13,720 bases of DNA from JALTID01 sp027004335 [NCBI: bacterium] (GTDB taxonomy: Bacteria; JALSQH01), in contig JALTID010000047.1 in NCBI GenBank assembly GCA_027004335.1, positions 1 to 13,720 of the forward strand, read 5' to 3'. The notes under the pieces were generated by a model, which worked only from the letters and a program-made list of their open reading frames with translations, was not told the DNA's origin and made no database searches. This document shows, one piece after another, positions 7,459 to 13,720 of the stretch. How positions within the stretch are numbered: the first letter of the stretch is position 1; the number at the start of each line of letters is the position of its first letter. The position numbers were made by a program, and so were the translations under genes.

Positions 7459-8976
7459 ATGAAGAAGGTGGACCCTGTGGATTTCCAGAATAAGGTTTAT
7501 ATTTACGACACTATGCGGAAAACTAAAGTTAAGTTTGAGCCAATTGAAAAAGGCAGGATAGGTATGTATGTGTGCGGCCCCACTGTTTATGATGATCCTC
7601 ATGTGGGTCATGCAAGAGCAGCCATTGCATTTGATGTAATCTTTAGATTTTTCAAATACATAGGATTTGATGTAACTTATGTAAGAAATTATACAGATGT
7701 GGACGATAAGATCATAAACAGGGCAAACGAAAAGGGAATATCCACTGATGAACTCTCTGAGAAATATATAAAGTCTTATGAAGAAGATATGAAAGCCCTC
7801 AATGTACTGGAACCCACATATAAACCAAGAGTAACACAACATATTCCTCATATTATTGAGATGATAGAAAAAATTCTTGCCAATGGACACGGGTATGTGG
7901 CCGAGGAGAATGTATATTTTGATGTACTTTCTTTCCCGGAGTATGGGAAATTGTCCGGGAGAAATATTGATGAGCTTGTTGCAGGAGTTAGGGTTGAACC
8001 TGGTCCGGGGAAAAAACATCCCCTTGATTTTGCTCTCTGGAAAGCTTCAAAACCGGGAGAACCTTTCTGGGAAAGCCCATGGGGTAAGGGAAGACCGGGA
8101 TGGCATATTGAATGTTCTGTAATGAGTACATATTATCTTGGAATCCCCTTTGATATTCATGGGGGTGGTATTGATCTTGTTTTTCCTCACCACGAAAATG
8201 AAATAGCCCAGAGTGAAGCAGCGTATAAGAAGAAATTTGTGAATTACTGGATCCACAATGGACATGTGGAGATAAATAAAGAAAAGATGTCAAAGAGCCT
8301 TAAAAACTTTATCAGGGTGAAAGACGCAGTTAAAGAGTATGAAGCTGAAGCGATAAGATTTTTTCTCCTGGAAACTTACTACAGGAGTCCCGTAAGTTTT
8401 AACGAGGAAGGTCTCAGAATCACTGAGAATAACTTGATGAGTTTATATCAGACAATTCTTGATTTAATATCTATTAAAAATCAATTAGTTAGTGGTAAAA
8501 ACCTTGAGCAGTTTATTAACTCTCTGGGGAAGAATCAGAAAAGAAGTGTGGAGACGATTCTTTCTTTTCAGGAAAAGTTTCTATCCACTCTGGCAGATGA
8601 TTTCCATACGGCGAAAGCAGTTGGAGAACTTTTTCAGTTCTTTTCAGAAGTCAATAAGGTGATAAAAATAAATGATTTATGGAAAAAAGAAGGTTCAGAA
8701 GTATTTTATAATGAGATTTTTGATCAGATTAATATGATAAAAGAAATTTTCGGAATTTTGGAGGATATGCCCGAAGATTTTATCAGACGGGTAAATTTAA
8801 GAAGATTGAGTAAAAAAGGCGTCTCAGAGGAATATGTTCTGGAATTAATTGAGAAAAGGCAGAAAGCTCGTGAAGAAAAAAATTGGAAGGAGGCTGATAG
8901 GATAAGGGAAGAACTCAAAGAAAAGGGTATTCTTCTTGAAGATACTCTCTCAGGTACGAGATGGAGGGTGGAGTAG
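7459..8976 (+). CDS. cysS: Cysteinyl-tRNA synthetase
   Basis: 505 aa, somewhat longer than the roughly 460 of E. coli. It ligates cysteine to tRNA-Cys in the cytoplasm. The HIGH motif is HVGH (48-51) within CGPTVYDDPHVGHARAA. The KMSKS loop is EKMSKSLKNF, with KMSKS at 276-280. The zinc ligands expected for CysRS are C39 (MYVCGPT), C219 (WHIECS), and H244 and E248 (FPHHENE). The DALR and C-terminal helical region ends with RQKAREEKNWKEADRIREEL, typical of this enzyme. About eleven residues precede the usual N-terminal strand (VYIYDTM). The start at 7459 is supported by GGAGGT at 7443-7448, though with a long 10-base spacer; GTG codons at 7468 and 7477 are alternatives. Its stop codon directly abuts the queD start codon. 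Confidence 0.96.
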   Translation: MKKVDPVDFQNKVYIYDTMRKTKVKFEPIEKGRIGMYVCGPTVYDDPHVGHARAAIAFDVIFRFFKYIGFDVTYVRNYTDVDDKIINRANEKGISTDELSEKYIKSYEEDMKALNVLEPTYKPRVTQHIPHIIEMIEKILANGHGYVAEENVYFDVLSFPEYGKLSGRNIDELVAGVRVEPGPGKKHPLDFALWKASKPGEPFWESPWGKGRPGWHIECSVMSTYYLGIPFDIHGGGIDLVFPHHENEIAQSEAAYKKKFVNYWIHNGHVEINKEKMSKSLKNFIRVKDAVKEYEAEAIRFFLLETYYRSPVSFNEEGLRITENNLMSLYQTILDLISIKNQLVSGKNLEQFINSLGKNQKRSVETILSFQEKFLSTLADDFHTAKAVGELFQFFSEVNKVIKINDLWKKEGSEVFYNEIFDQINMIKEIFGILEDMPEDFIRRVNLRRLSKKGVSEEYVLELIEKRQKAREEKNWKEADRIREELKEKGILLEDTLSGTRWRVE

Positions 8977-9345
8977 ATGTACTATATCTACCGCGAAATT
9001 ACATTTTCTGCTGCACACAGATTAAGAGAGTATCATGGTAAGTGTGAAAACCTTCATGGTCACAACTGGAAGGTAAGAGCTTATTTAAAGTCGGTTGACC
9101 TCGATGATCTTGGAATGGTTGTTGATTTTGGAGTTCTTGATAAAAAACTTAAAGAAATTTCTGAGCTTCTTGACCATAAGTATTTGAATGAAATAGAACC
9201 TTTTGATAAGCTAAATCCAAGTGCTGAAAATATTGCAAAGTTCATTTTTGCCTCTCTTAAAGCAGAATTTAATGGTCCCAGAGTCTTTGTACACAGGGTA
9301 ATGGTGTGGGAAAGCGAAAAATCATGTGCAATTTATGAGGAATAG
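8977..9345 (+). CDS. queD: 6-carboxy-5,6,7,8-tetrahydropterin synthase
   Basis: 122 aa, normal length for the PTPS/QueD T-fold family. It converts 7,8-dihydroneopterin triphosphate to 6-carboxytetrahydropterin in the queuosine pathway. The zinc histidines are H14 (FSAAHRL), H27 and H29 (ENLHGHN). The catalytic cysteine is C23 in GKCENLHGH, which fits QueD; D66/H67 in LDHKYLN and E112 in VWESE are the other conserved residues. The neighbours queC and folE2 make a role in queuosine much more likely than biopterin synthesis. The ATG follows the cysS stop with no gap and uses GGAGGGTGGAG at the end of cysS as ribosome site. No preQ1 riboswitch-like leader exists because there is no leader. Confidence 0.94.
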   Translation: MYYIYREITFSAAHRLREYHGKCENLHGHNWKVRAYLKSVDLDDLGMVVDFGVLDKKLKEISELLDHKYLNEIEPFDKLNPSAENIAKFIFASLKAEFNGPRVFVHRVMVWESEKSCAIYEE

Positions 9346-9347
9346 CA

Positions 9348-10073
9348 ATGAAAAAAGCTGTTGTTCTTCTAAGTGGTGGCCTTGATTCTACCACAACGCT
9401 TGCGTATGCATTAAAAGTTGATCAGTGCGATGTTTTTCCTGTTTCTTTTAATTATGGTCAGAGACACAGTTTTGAACTGAGAAATATTCCTGATATTCTT
9501 AAATTTTTTTCTATCCCTGAGGAGAGATGGCAGATTATTAAGATTGATAATTCTTTTTTTTCAACTTCTGCCCTTGTAAATCCTGATATAGGAGTCCCTC
9601 TGGACAGGGATCTGGATATAGATGAGATTCCTGTTACATATGTACCTGCAAGGAATACTATTTTCCTTTCCTATGCTCTGGCTTATGCTGAGATTCTTGA
9701 GACTGGAGATATTTACATAGGGGTAAATGCGATTGATTATAGTGGTTACCCTGATTGCAGACCCGAATATATTGAATCCTTTGAAAAGATGGCAAATTTA
9801 GCTACAAAAGCAGCTGTAGAGAGAAGAATAAGGTACAGGATTCATACACCGCTGATAAATATGACCAAGGCAAAAATAGTAAAACTTGGAACTGAGTTAG
9901 GGGTGGACTATTCAATTACCCATAGCTGTTATTCTCCCGGTCCCAATGGAGAACCCTGCGGAGAATGTGATAGTTGCAGATTGAGGATAGAGGGATTTGC
10001 AAAGGCGGGGCTTGTGGATCCTCTTAAAGATAAGTACCTGTCAAAGAAATATTTCCCGGAGTGGTGGAAATGA
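9348..10073 (+). CDS. queC: 7-cyano-7-deazaguanine (preQ0) synthase
   Basis: 241 aa. It uses ATP and ammonia to turn 7-carboxy-7-deazaguanine into preQ0, the branch metabolite toward queuosine. The PP-loop ATP motif is SGGLDST (9-15). The substrate segment VNAIDYSGYPDCRPE (126-140) is characteristic of QueC. The C-terminal zinc site is formed by C194, C204, C207 and C210 (HSCYSPGPNGEPCGECDSC). All key residues are present. It starts two bases after queD ends and overlaps folE2 by four bases (ATGA), so queD, queC and folE2 are a coupled set. QueE, which supplies its substrate, is not in the window. Confidence 0.96.
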   Translation: MKKAVVLLSGGLDSTTTLAYALKVDQCDVFPVSFNYGQRHSFELRNIPDILKFFSIPEERWQIIKIDNSFFSTSALVNPDIGVPLDRDLDIDEIPVTYVPARNTIFLSYALAYAEILETGDIYIGVNAIDYSGYPDCRPEYIESFEKMANLATKAAVERRIRYRIHTPLINMTKAKIVKLGTELGVDYSITHSCYSPGPNGEPCGECDSCRLRIEGFAKAGLVDPLKDKYLSKKYFPEWWK

Positions 10074-10897
10074 AGGATGTCCAGAATATGCCTCCAGAGC
10101 ACAACATTAGAATTGACAAAGTTGGAATAAAAAACTTACGCTATCCTATTGTTGTTCTTGATAAACAGAAGCAGAAACAGCATACAGTTGCTGAAGTCAG
10201 CATGTTTGTTGAGTTACCTGAGGATTTTAAAGGGACTCATATGAGCAGGTTTGTAGAGATCCTGAATGAAAACTGGAAGGATATTCAGGTAAAGAAGATA
10301 AAAACTATTTTGCGGGAGATGAAAAAGAGATTGAATGCCCCTGCATCTCATATGATCATAAGATTCCCATATTTCATAGAAAAAGAAGCACCTATCACAA
10401 AAACACAGAGCCTCATGTCATACGATATTACAATATTTAGTAGCAGTTACGAAGAGATAGATGATTTTATTTATAAAGTTGAAGTACCTGTTACAAGTTT
10501 ATGTCCATGTTCAAAAGAAATAAGTGATTACGGTGCCCATAATCAGAGGAGTATCATATCCCTCTCTGTAAGGACCTCTGCCTTTGTGTGGCTTGAGGAT
10601 TTGATCAGAATCGCAGAAACATCTGCCAGCTGTGAGGTATTCACTTTGTTGAAAAGAGAAGATGAAAAGTATGTTACTGAACATGCTTATGATAATCCTA
10701 TGTTTGTGGAAGATATTGTGAGAAATGTAGCTGAAAAATGTGAAAAGGAAAAAAGCATTATATGGTTTGCGGCTTCTTCCGAAAACTTTGAGAGTATTCA
10801 TAACCATAATGCCTTTGCTTATATTGAAAGGTGGAAGGATAAAAAAACAAGGGAGAGATTAGAGAAGTATCTGTATGGACATATCTTACAGGTTTGA
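10070..10897 (+). CDS. folE2: GTP cyclohydrolase FolE2 (type IB)
   Basis: 275 aa, about family length. It converts GTP to 7,8-dihydroneopterin triphosphate, the entry compound for both folate and queuosine. The FolE2 signatures are RYPIVVLD (24-31), TVAEVSMFVELP (39-50), KGTHMSRFVE (54-63), and the active-site region SLCPCSKEISDYGAHNQRS (143-161) with C145/C147 and H157. HAYDNPMFVEDIVR (205-218) and the late histidines ESIHNHNAFA complete the family pattern. It lacks the QueF nitrile-reductase motif, so it is not QueF. FolE2 can use metals other than zinc, which is often linked to zinc-limited growth. The start ATG at 10070 forms ATGA with the queC stop and has GGAG eight bases upstream; an upstream GTG at 10061 is less likely. 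Placement after queD and queC points to supply for queuosine. The kinase gene overlaps its 3' end by 23 bp. Confidence 0.94.
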   Translation: MKDVQNMPPEHNIRIDKVGIKNLRYPIVVLDKQKQKQHTVAEVSMFVELPEDFKGTHMSRFVEILNENWKDIQVKKIKTILREMKKRLNAPASHMIIRFPYFIEKEAPITKTQSLMSYDITIFSSSYEEIDDFIYKVEVPVTSLCPCSKEISDYGAHNQRSIISLSVRTSAFVWLEDLIRIAETSASCEVFTLLKREDEKYVTEHAYDNPMFVEDIVRNVAEKCEKEKSIIWFAASSENFESIHNHNAFAYIERWKDKKTRERLEKYLYGHILQV

Positions 10898-12572
10898 AGG
10901 TTATGAAATAATAGAGCAGGTGGGGATTGGGACTACCTCTACTGTCTTTAAAGCAAGAGATATCCATTTAGACCGTATTGTGGCTTTAAAAGTTATTCAT
11001 CCTGAACTTGCTTCTAACAAGGAATTTTTAAAAAGATTTTATCAGGAGGCCCGTGCAATTGCTTCAGTTGATCACTCTGTGGTGGTTAAAATTTATCATA
11101 TTTCTCACGATACAAAACATCCTTTTTTTGTAGAAGAGTTTGTTGATGGAATAACTCTGGAAGAGTTGAAGAGGGAAAGATCTCCAGTTTTTCCAGAAGA
11201 AGTTGTTTTTTTTCTTTTGAAGGAGATCCTTGAAGGTTTAAAAGCAGTGCATGAAAGAGGTATTGTACACAGGGATCTTAAGCCGGAGAATATTATTATT
11301 ACTTCTGAGGGCAAGCCCAAAATCCTTGATTTTGGGCTTGCCCATCTACCCGGTGTTGAGCGGCTTACCCAACCGGGATCTCTATTAGGATCATTACCAT
11401 ATTCTTCTCCAGAACAGTTGCTTGGGAAAGAAGTATCTCCTTCTTCAGATATTTTTTCTCTGGGTGTAATTGCCTATGAACTTATCACTTCTCATCATCC
11501 TTTCTCCAGCAGTTCAGAGTTAAGTGCAATATTAAAATCAATGCTCAATAATAACCCTGTTCCACCTTCAAAGTATGTTCCATGGATCGATCCTGATTCA
11601 GAAAAAATTCTGATAAAAATGATTGAAAAATCTTCAAAGGAGAGGTATGAGAATTGTGATGGACTTATATTAGATATAGAGAAATTTCTTGATATTTCAA
11701 ATATAAACTGGAAAGAGACATTCTCTCAGTGGTTAAACAAGGATCTTATTCCGCAGAAAGTTTATAGTATGATAGCGGATGAGGTTAAAAACAGACTGAT
11801 AATTACAGTTAATCCTATTGACAGAGAGGAACTATTAAAAAGATTAGAGAAACTTGGTAAAAAGCTTTCCAATGTGGAAATAGTTTTCCTCAAGTACAGA
11901 AGGCTTTTTTTTATTGCTTTTTTTATACTTCTCTTTCTCGTTTTTATATTCTTGGCTCCCAGAGGTTTAAATTATTATGGGTCCATTGATAAAAATTTTT
12001 TCAGAGGCGTAAGTTCTTCGCTTAGTAAAAAAAAATCTTTCTCCAAAAAAAGAATCACTAAATCAACCATTTTGAAAAAAAATAGGAAATCAAAGAATAG
12101 AAATCTTCAAGCTAAAAGAGAGAATCTAAAGAAGAAAATTATTCCAGCCAGATCTGTCATTTCCCATGGTATCCTGAAGGTATTTACTTTTCCATGGGCT
12201 GAGGTATATATTGATGGTGAATATTATGGTAAGACACCTTTTCTGAGTAGGGTTAATCTTCCACCGGGAAAACACAGGATAGAATTAAGACAGCCTTATG
12301 TGAAAACTGTCACTAAGGAGGTAGATATCCAGTCAGGAAAAACAAGAGAAATTCGTGTAAGGTTGGAATTTTTACCATCCTATATTAAAATAGAATCTGT
12401 TAATGCAGAAAAAATTTTTGTTAATGGTAAGGAAATAACGGCAAAAGAGTTAAAAAATTGGCTTAAAGTCCATAAGAATGTTACCGTGGAGGTAGTTAGA
12501 GGAGATAAAAGAAAGATATGCAAGTTTTCACTTCTTCCTGGAGAAAGAAAAGTGGTTTCCTGCTCGCCGTAG
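10875..12572 (+). CDS. Transmembrane Ser/Thr protein kinase with PEGA domain
   Basis: 565 aa. Residues 10-275 are a complete Hanks-type kinase: glycine loop GIGTTSTV (17-24), K39 in VALKV, HRDLKPEN (132-139) with catalytic D134, DFG (152-154), SPE (178-180) in place of APE, and DIFSLGVIAYEL (192-203). A helical stretch follows (280-340), then one membrane helix (about 344-361, FFIAFFILLFLVFIFL). Next come a Lys/Ser-rich linker (371-425) and a PEGA domain (about 432-499, with AEVYIDGEYYGKTPF, LPPGKHRIEL and VDIQSGKTREI). A weaker PEGA-like unit follows (501-563, KIFVNGKEI, LLPGERKVV). The expected topology is kinase inside, PEGA outside, which fits an envelope sensor. Substrates are unknown. 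The start at 10875 overlaps folE2 by 23 bp with a weak upstream site (AGAGAAG). The 3' end is shared out of frame with the TPR gene for 55 bp. Confidence 0.93.
   Translation: MDISYRFEGYEIIEQVGIGTTSTVFKARDIHLDRIVALKVIHPELASNKEFLKRFYQEARAIASVDHSVVVKIYHISHDTKHPFFVEEFVDGITLEELKRERSPVFPEEVVFFLLKEILEGLKAVHERGIVHRDLKPENIIITSEGKPKILDFGLAHLPGVERLTQPGSLLGSLPYSSPEQLLGKEVSPSSDIFSLGVIAYELITSHHPFSSSSELSAILKSMLNNNPVPPSKYVPWIDPDSEKILIKMIEKSSKERYENCDGLILDIEKFLDISNINWKETFSQWLNKDLIPQKVYSMIADEVKNRLIITVNPIDREELLKRLEKLGKKLSNVEIVFLKYRRLFFIAFFILLFLVFIFLAPRGLNYYGSIDKNFFRGVSSSLSKKKSFSKKRITKSTILKKNRKSKNRNLQAKRENLKKKIIPARSVISHGILKVFTFPWAEVYIDGEYYGKTPFLSRVNLPPGKHRIELRQPYVKTVTKEVDIQSGKTREIRVRLEFLPSYIKIESVNAEKIFVNGKEITAKELKNWLKVHKNVTVEVVRGDKRKICKFSLLPGERKVVSCSP
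11309..11343. repeat. Perfect 16-bp inverted repeat with 3-nt loop, inside the kinase gene
   Basis: Left arm GGGCAAGCCCAAAATC (11309-11324), loop CTT, right arm GATTTTGGGCTTGCCC (11328-11343). All 16 pairs match. It encodes GKPKILDFGLA, the DFG segment of the kinase. The right arm is not followed by a T tract, so it does not look like an intrinsic terminator. It could form a strong hairpin in the mRNA. Confidence 0.9.
12027..12082 (+). repeat. Cluster of A9, A7 and A8 tracts in the kinase linker
   Basis: A9 at 12027-12035, A7 at 12045-12051 and A8 at 12075-12082, within codons for the Lys-rich linker between the membrane helix and the PEGA domain. Adding one base at the A9 tract would bring in TAA at 12059-12061. 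Losing one would bring in TGA at 12073-12075. Either slip would yield a kinase with its membrane helix but no PEGA domain. This is a candidate slippage site; no slippage is shown. Confidence 0.6.
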
Positions 12573-13279
12573 TTTTTTTTCTAACAACAAATCTTTGGTC
12601 ATATAATTCTGAGGTGACTTCAACTGCTAAAAATAATAAATGTTCCGGCAAAGAGAATCTTGAAATGGGGATTTTCTCATATGAGCATGGTGATTATGAT
12701 AAGGCTTTGTTATTTCTGAATAAGGCGGTTAATTGTGAGAAGAGTCTGAATGTTAATTACAGGAAAAAGTTATATGTCACGCTGGGAGTAATCTGGTATA
12801 TAAAAAAGAAAATGAAGAAAAGTAAAAAATTTTTTTTAAAAGTTCTTGAGCTTGATCCAGAGTATTCCATTGATCCTCTCTTTTATCCACCTGAAATTGT
12901 GTTATTTTTTAACGAAATAAAAAATCAGAGAAGTAAGTTGCTTTCTTCAGTTGGTGTAACTTTTACTACGAAAAAAAACCCTGCTTTTTTAAATTTTGTT
13001 AAACGGGCCACGGTGGTCCTGCCCTTTGGTTTAAATTATTCCTTTACAGGTAAAAAGAAAAAGGCATGGATTTTTGGGACAATTCAAGCTTTTCTCTTAG
13101 CGGTTAATGTCAGCTTTTATTATTACAGGGTTTGTAATTTAAAGAGTTGTGGAGATAAGTATTATCCCCTTGAAAATGTATCAGAAGCAAAAGCTCTTCA
13201 GGTTATTCAGCTTACAGCAGGGTATGGGTGGCTGGGGTTATGGATCTATAATATCGTGGATGTGGTGGAGGGTAAGTGA
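12518..13279 (+). CDS. Secreted/membrane TPR-repeat protein with C-terminal membrane helices
   Basis: 253 aa. The N terminus is a signal peptide or anchor: WRKKS, then a hydrophobic core GFLLAVVFFLTTNLWS (13-28). Residues about 45-115 carry two TPR-like helical repeats (LEMGIFSYEHGDYDKALLFLNKAV, and GVIWYIKKKMKKSKKFFLKVLELDPEY in its second half). The piece IDPLFYPPEIVLFFNEIK (118-135) often follows TPRs in envelope lipoprotein-like proteins. The C-terminal part has VVLPFGLNYSFTGKKKKAW (166-184), which resembles the opening of small DUF5683-like membrane modules, then hydrophobic helices at about 185-204 and 228-248. I do not recognise a named family. The ATG at 12518 lies inside the kinase gene (55-bp overlap) but is the only start that keeps the signal peptide. 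GGAG lies 13 bases upstream, which is far, so coupling to kinase translation is likely. It probably works with the kinase at the envelope (inference). Confidence 0.8.
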   Translation: MQVFTSSWRKKSGFLLAVVFFLTTNLWSYNSEVTSTAKNNKCSGKENLEMGIFSYEHGDYDKALLFLNKAVNCEKSLNVNYRKKLYVTLGVIWYIKKKMKKSKKFFLKVLELDPEYSIDPLFYPPEIVLFFNEIKNQRSKLLSSVGVTFTTKKNPAFLNFVKRATVVLPFGLNYSFTGKKKKAWIFGTIQAFLLAVNVSFYYYRVCNLKSCGDKYYPLENVSEAKALQVIQLTAGYGWLGLWIYNIVDVVEGK

Positions 13280-13720
13280 TGAATACCGAGCTTCTTAATA
13301 TTATTTTTAAGTTTGTTATTGCAACACTTTTAGGCTCCTTAATAGGTCTTGAAAGACAATTTGCAGTAAGAAGATGGGGAAGGGATGTGGATCGGGGGTA
13401 TACCGGGATCAGGACTTTCAGTTTTTACGCATTATTAGGAGCTCTCGCAGAGTATATAGGTATCAAAGAGGGGATCTGGATTCTAATTATAAGTTTTACA
13501 GGGTTATTGATACTTGTGACTGCGTATTATTATTTTACCGTAACAAAAATAGGGGATAGAGGCATAACTACGGAAGTCAGTAGCCTAATCACTTTCTGGC
13601 TTGGTGCCCTTGTTATGAGAGATGAAATAATACTTGCAGTGACCCTTGCTGTTATAGTCACCTTCCTCCTCTCCATAAAACCAAGAACGGATAAGCTCAC
13701 AAAAAGGATCACTGAAGAAG
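13279..13720 (+). CDS. MgtC/SapB-like membrane protein (3' end cut by window)
   Basis: Only the first 147 codons are visible and the frame is open at the window end. The start ATG 13279-13281 shares its A with the TGA of the TPR gene, and GGAGGGTAAG lies just upstream. The visible part matches the N-terminal MgtC/SapB-like domain: a first helix ending in GSLIGLERQ (19-27), then GIRTFSFYALLGALAEYIG (43-61), a helix at 66-85, TTEVSSLITFWLGALVMRDE (97-116), and another helix at 117-132. Larger family members have a second membrane domain (DUF4010) after this point, so the complete gene is probably much longer. The family was linked to magnesium homeostasis and stress; the actual function of this long form is not established. 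As the ninth gene in the array it may be co-expressed with the kinase and TPR genes. Confidence 0.85.
   Translation, partial: MNTELLNIIFKFVIATLLGSLIGLERQFAVRRWGRDVDRGYTGIRTFSFYALLGALAEYIGIKEGIWILIISFTGLLILVTAYYYFTVTKIGDRGITTEVSSLITFWLGALVMRDEIILAVTLAVIVTFLLSIKPRTDKLTKRITEE

Noticed and set aside
7934-7961. TCCCGGA / TCCGGGA inverted repeat in cysS
   Set aside because: Only 7 bp with a loop of about 14 nt, fully explained by coding sequence.
7399-8019. 206-aa minus-strand reading frame opposite cysS
   Set aside because: It is antisense to strongly conserved cysS motifs, has no recognisable domain, and looks like a shadow frame.
8900-8980. preQ1 riboswitch upstream of queD
   Set aside because: queD starts directly at the cysS stop codon, so there is no leader, and the preceding bases are ordinary cysS codons.
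10061-10069. GTG start for folE2 at 10061
   Set aside because: The GTG overlaps the GGAG that serves as ribosome site for the ATG at 10070, which gives the usual ATGA coupling with queC.
11309-11343. The kinase hairpin as an intrinsic terminator
   Set aside because: No T tract follows the right arm; the next bases encode HLPGVERL of an intact kinase.
12573-12580. T8 tract after the kinase stop as a terminator
   Set aside because: No GC-rich stem precedes it, and it encodes the hydrophobic core of the TPR protein signal peptide.

Overview
The window is a densely coded, AT-rich bacterial segment with no intergenic gap longer than 75 bp. It carries no rRNA, tRNA, CRISPR array or insertion sequence that I can see. 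Strong Shine-Dalgarno sites, tight gene packing and the gene content suggest a fermentative or syntrophic anaerobic bacterium: ADP-forming acyl-CoA synthetase, 3-hydroxyacyl-CoA dehydrogenase, crotonase, queuosine genes, and a Ser/Thr kinase with a PEGA domain. No gene fixes the phylum, so I leave the lineage open.

Layout. (1) Positions 1-209 hold the 3' end of an unidentified membrane protein on the + strand. (2) Positions 211-5069 are a four-gene minus-strand operon, read right to left: ADP-forming acyl-CoA synthetase, a BioD-like/DRTGG-domain protein, 3-hydroxybutyryl-CoA dehydrogenase and enoyl-CoA hydratase. It looks like a module that interconverts hydroxyacyl-, enoyl- and acyl-CoA and recovers ATP from the acyl-CoA thioester. 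(3) Positions 5070-5144 are a 75-bp divergent control region. Two opposite sigma70-type promoters there share almost the same -10 bases. (4) From 5145 to the window end runs a plus-strand array of nine genes with junctions from a 55-bp overlap to a 6-bp gap: an MBL-fold hydrolase, gltX, cysS, queD, queC, folE2, a transmembrane Ser/Thr kinase with PEGA domain, a secreted or membrane TPR protein, and an MgtC/SapB-like membrane protein cut by the window edge.

How the genes fit together. The left operon is energy metabolism. The right array starts with translation (Glu- and Cys-tRNA synthetases) and continues with early steps toward the tRNA modification queuosine: FolE2 makes dihydroneopterin triphosphate from GTP, QueD makes carboxytetrahydropterin, and QueC makes preQ0. 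QueE and QueF are not in the window. The last three genes form a putative envelope-signalling block. The kinase has a cytoplasmic catalytic domain, one membrane helix and an outside PEGA domain, and its 3' end is overlapped out of frame by the signal-peptide region of the TPR gene.

The most unusual sequence signals are a perfect 16-bp inverted repeat with a 3-nt loop inside the kinase codons for the DFG motif, a cluster of A9/A7/A8 tracts between the kinase membrane helix and its PEGA domain, the overlapping divergent promoters, and the 55-bp dual-coding overlap. None of these proves a new system. The kinase/TPR/MgtC block is the best candidate for something not yet described.
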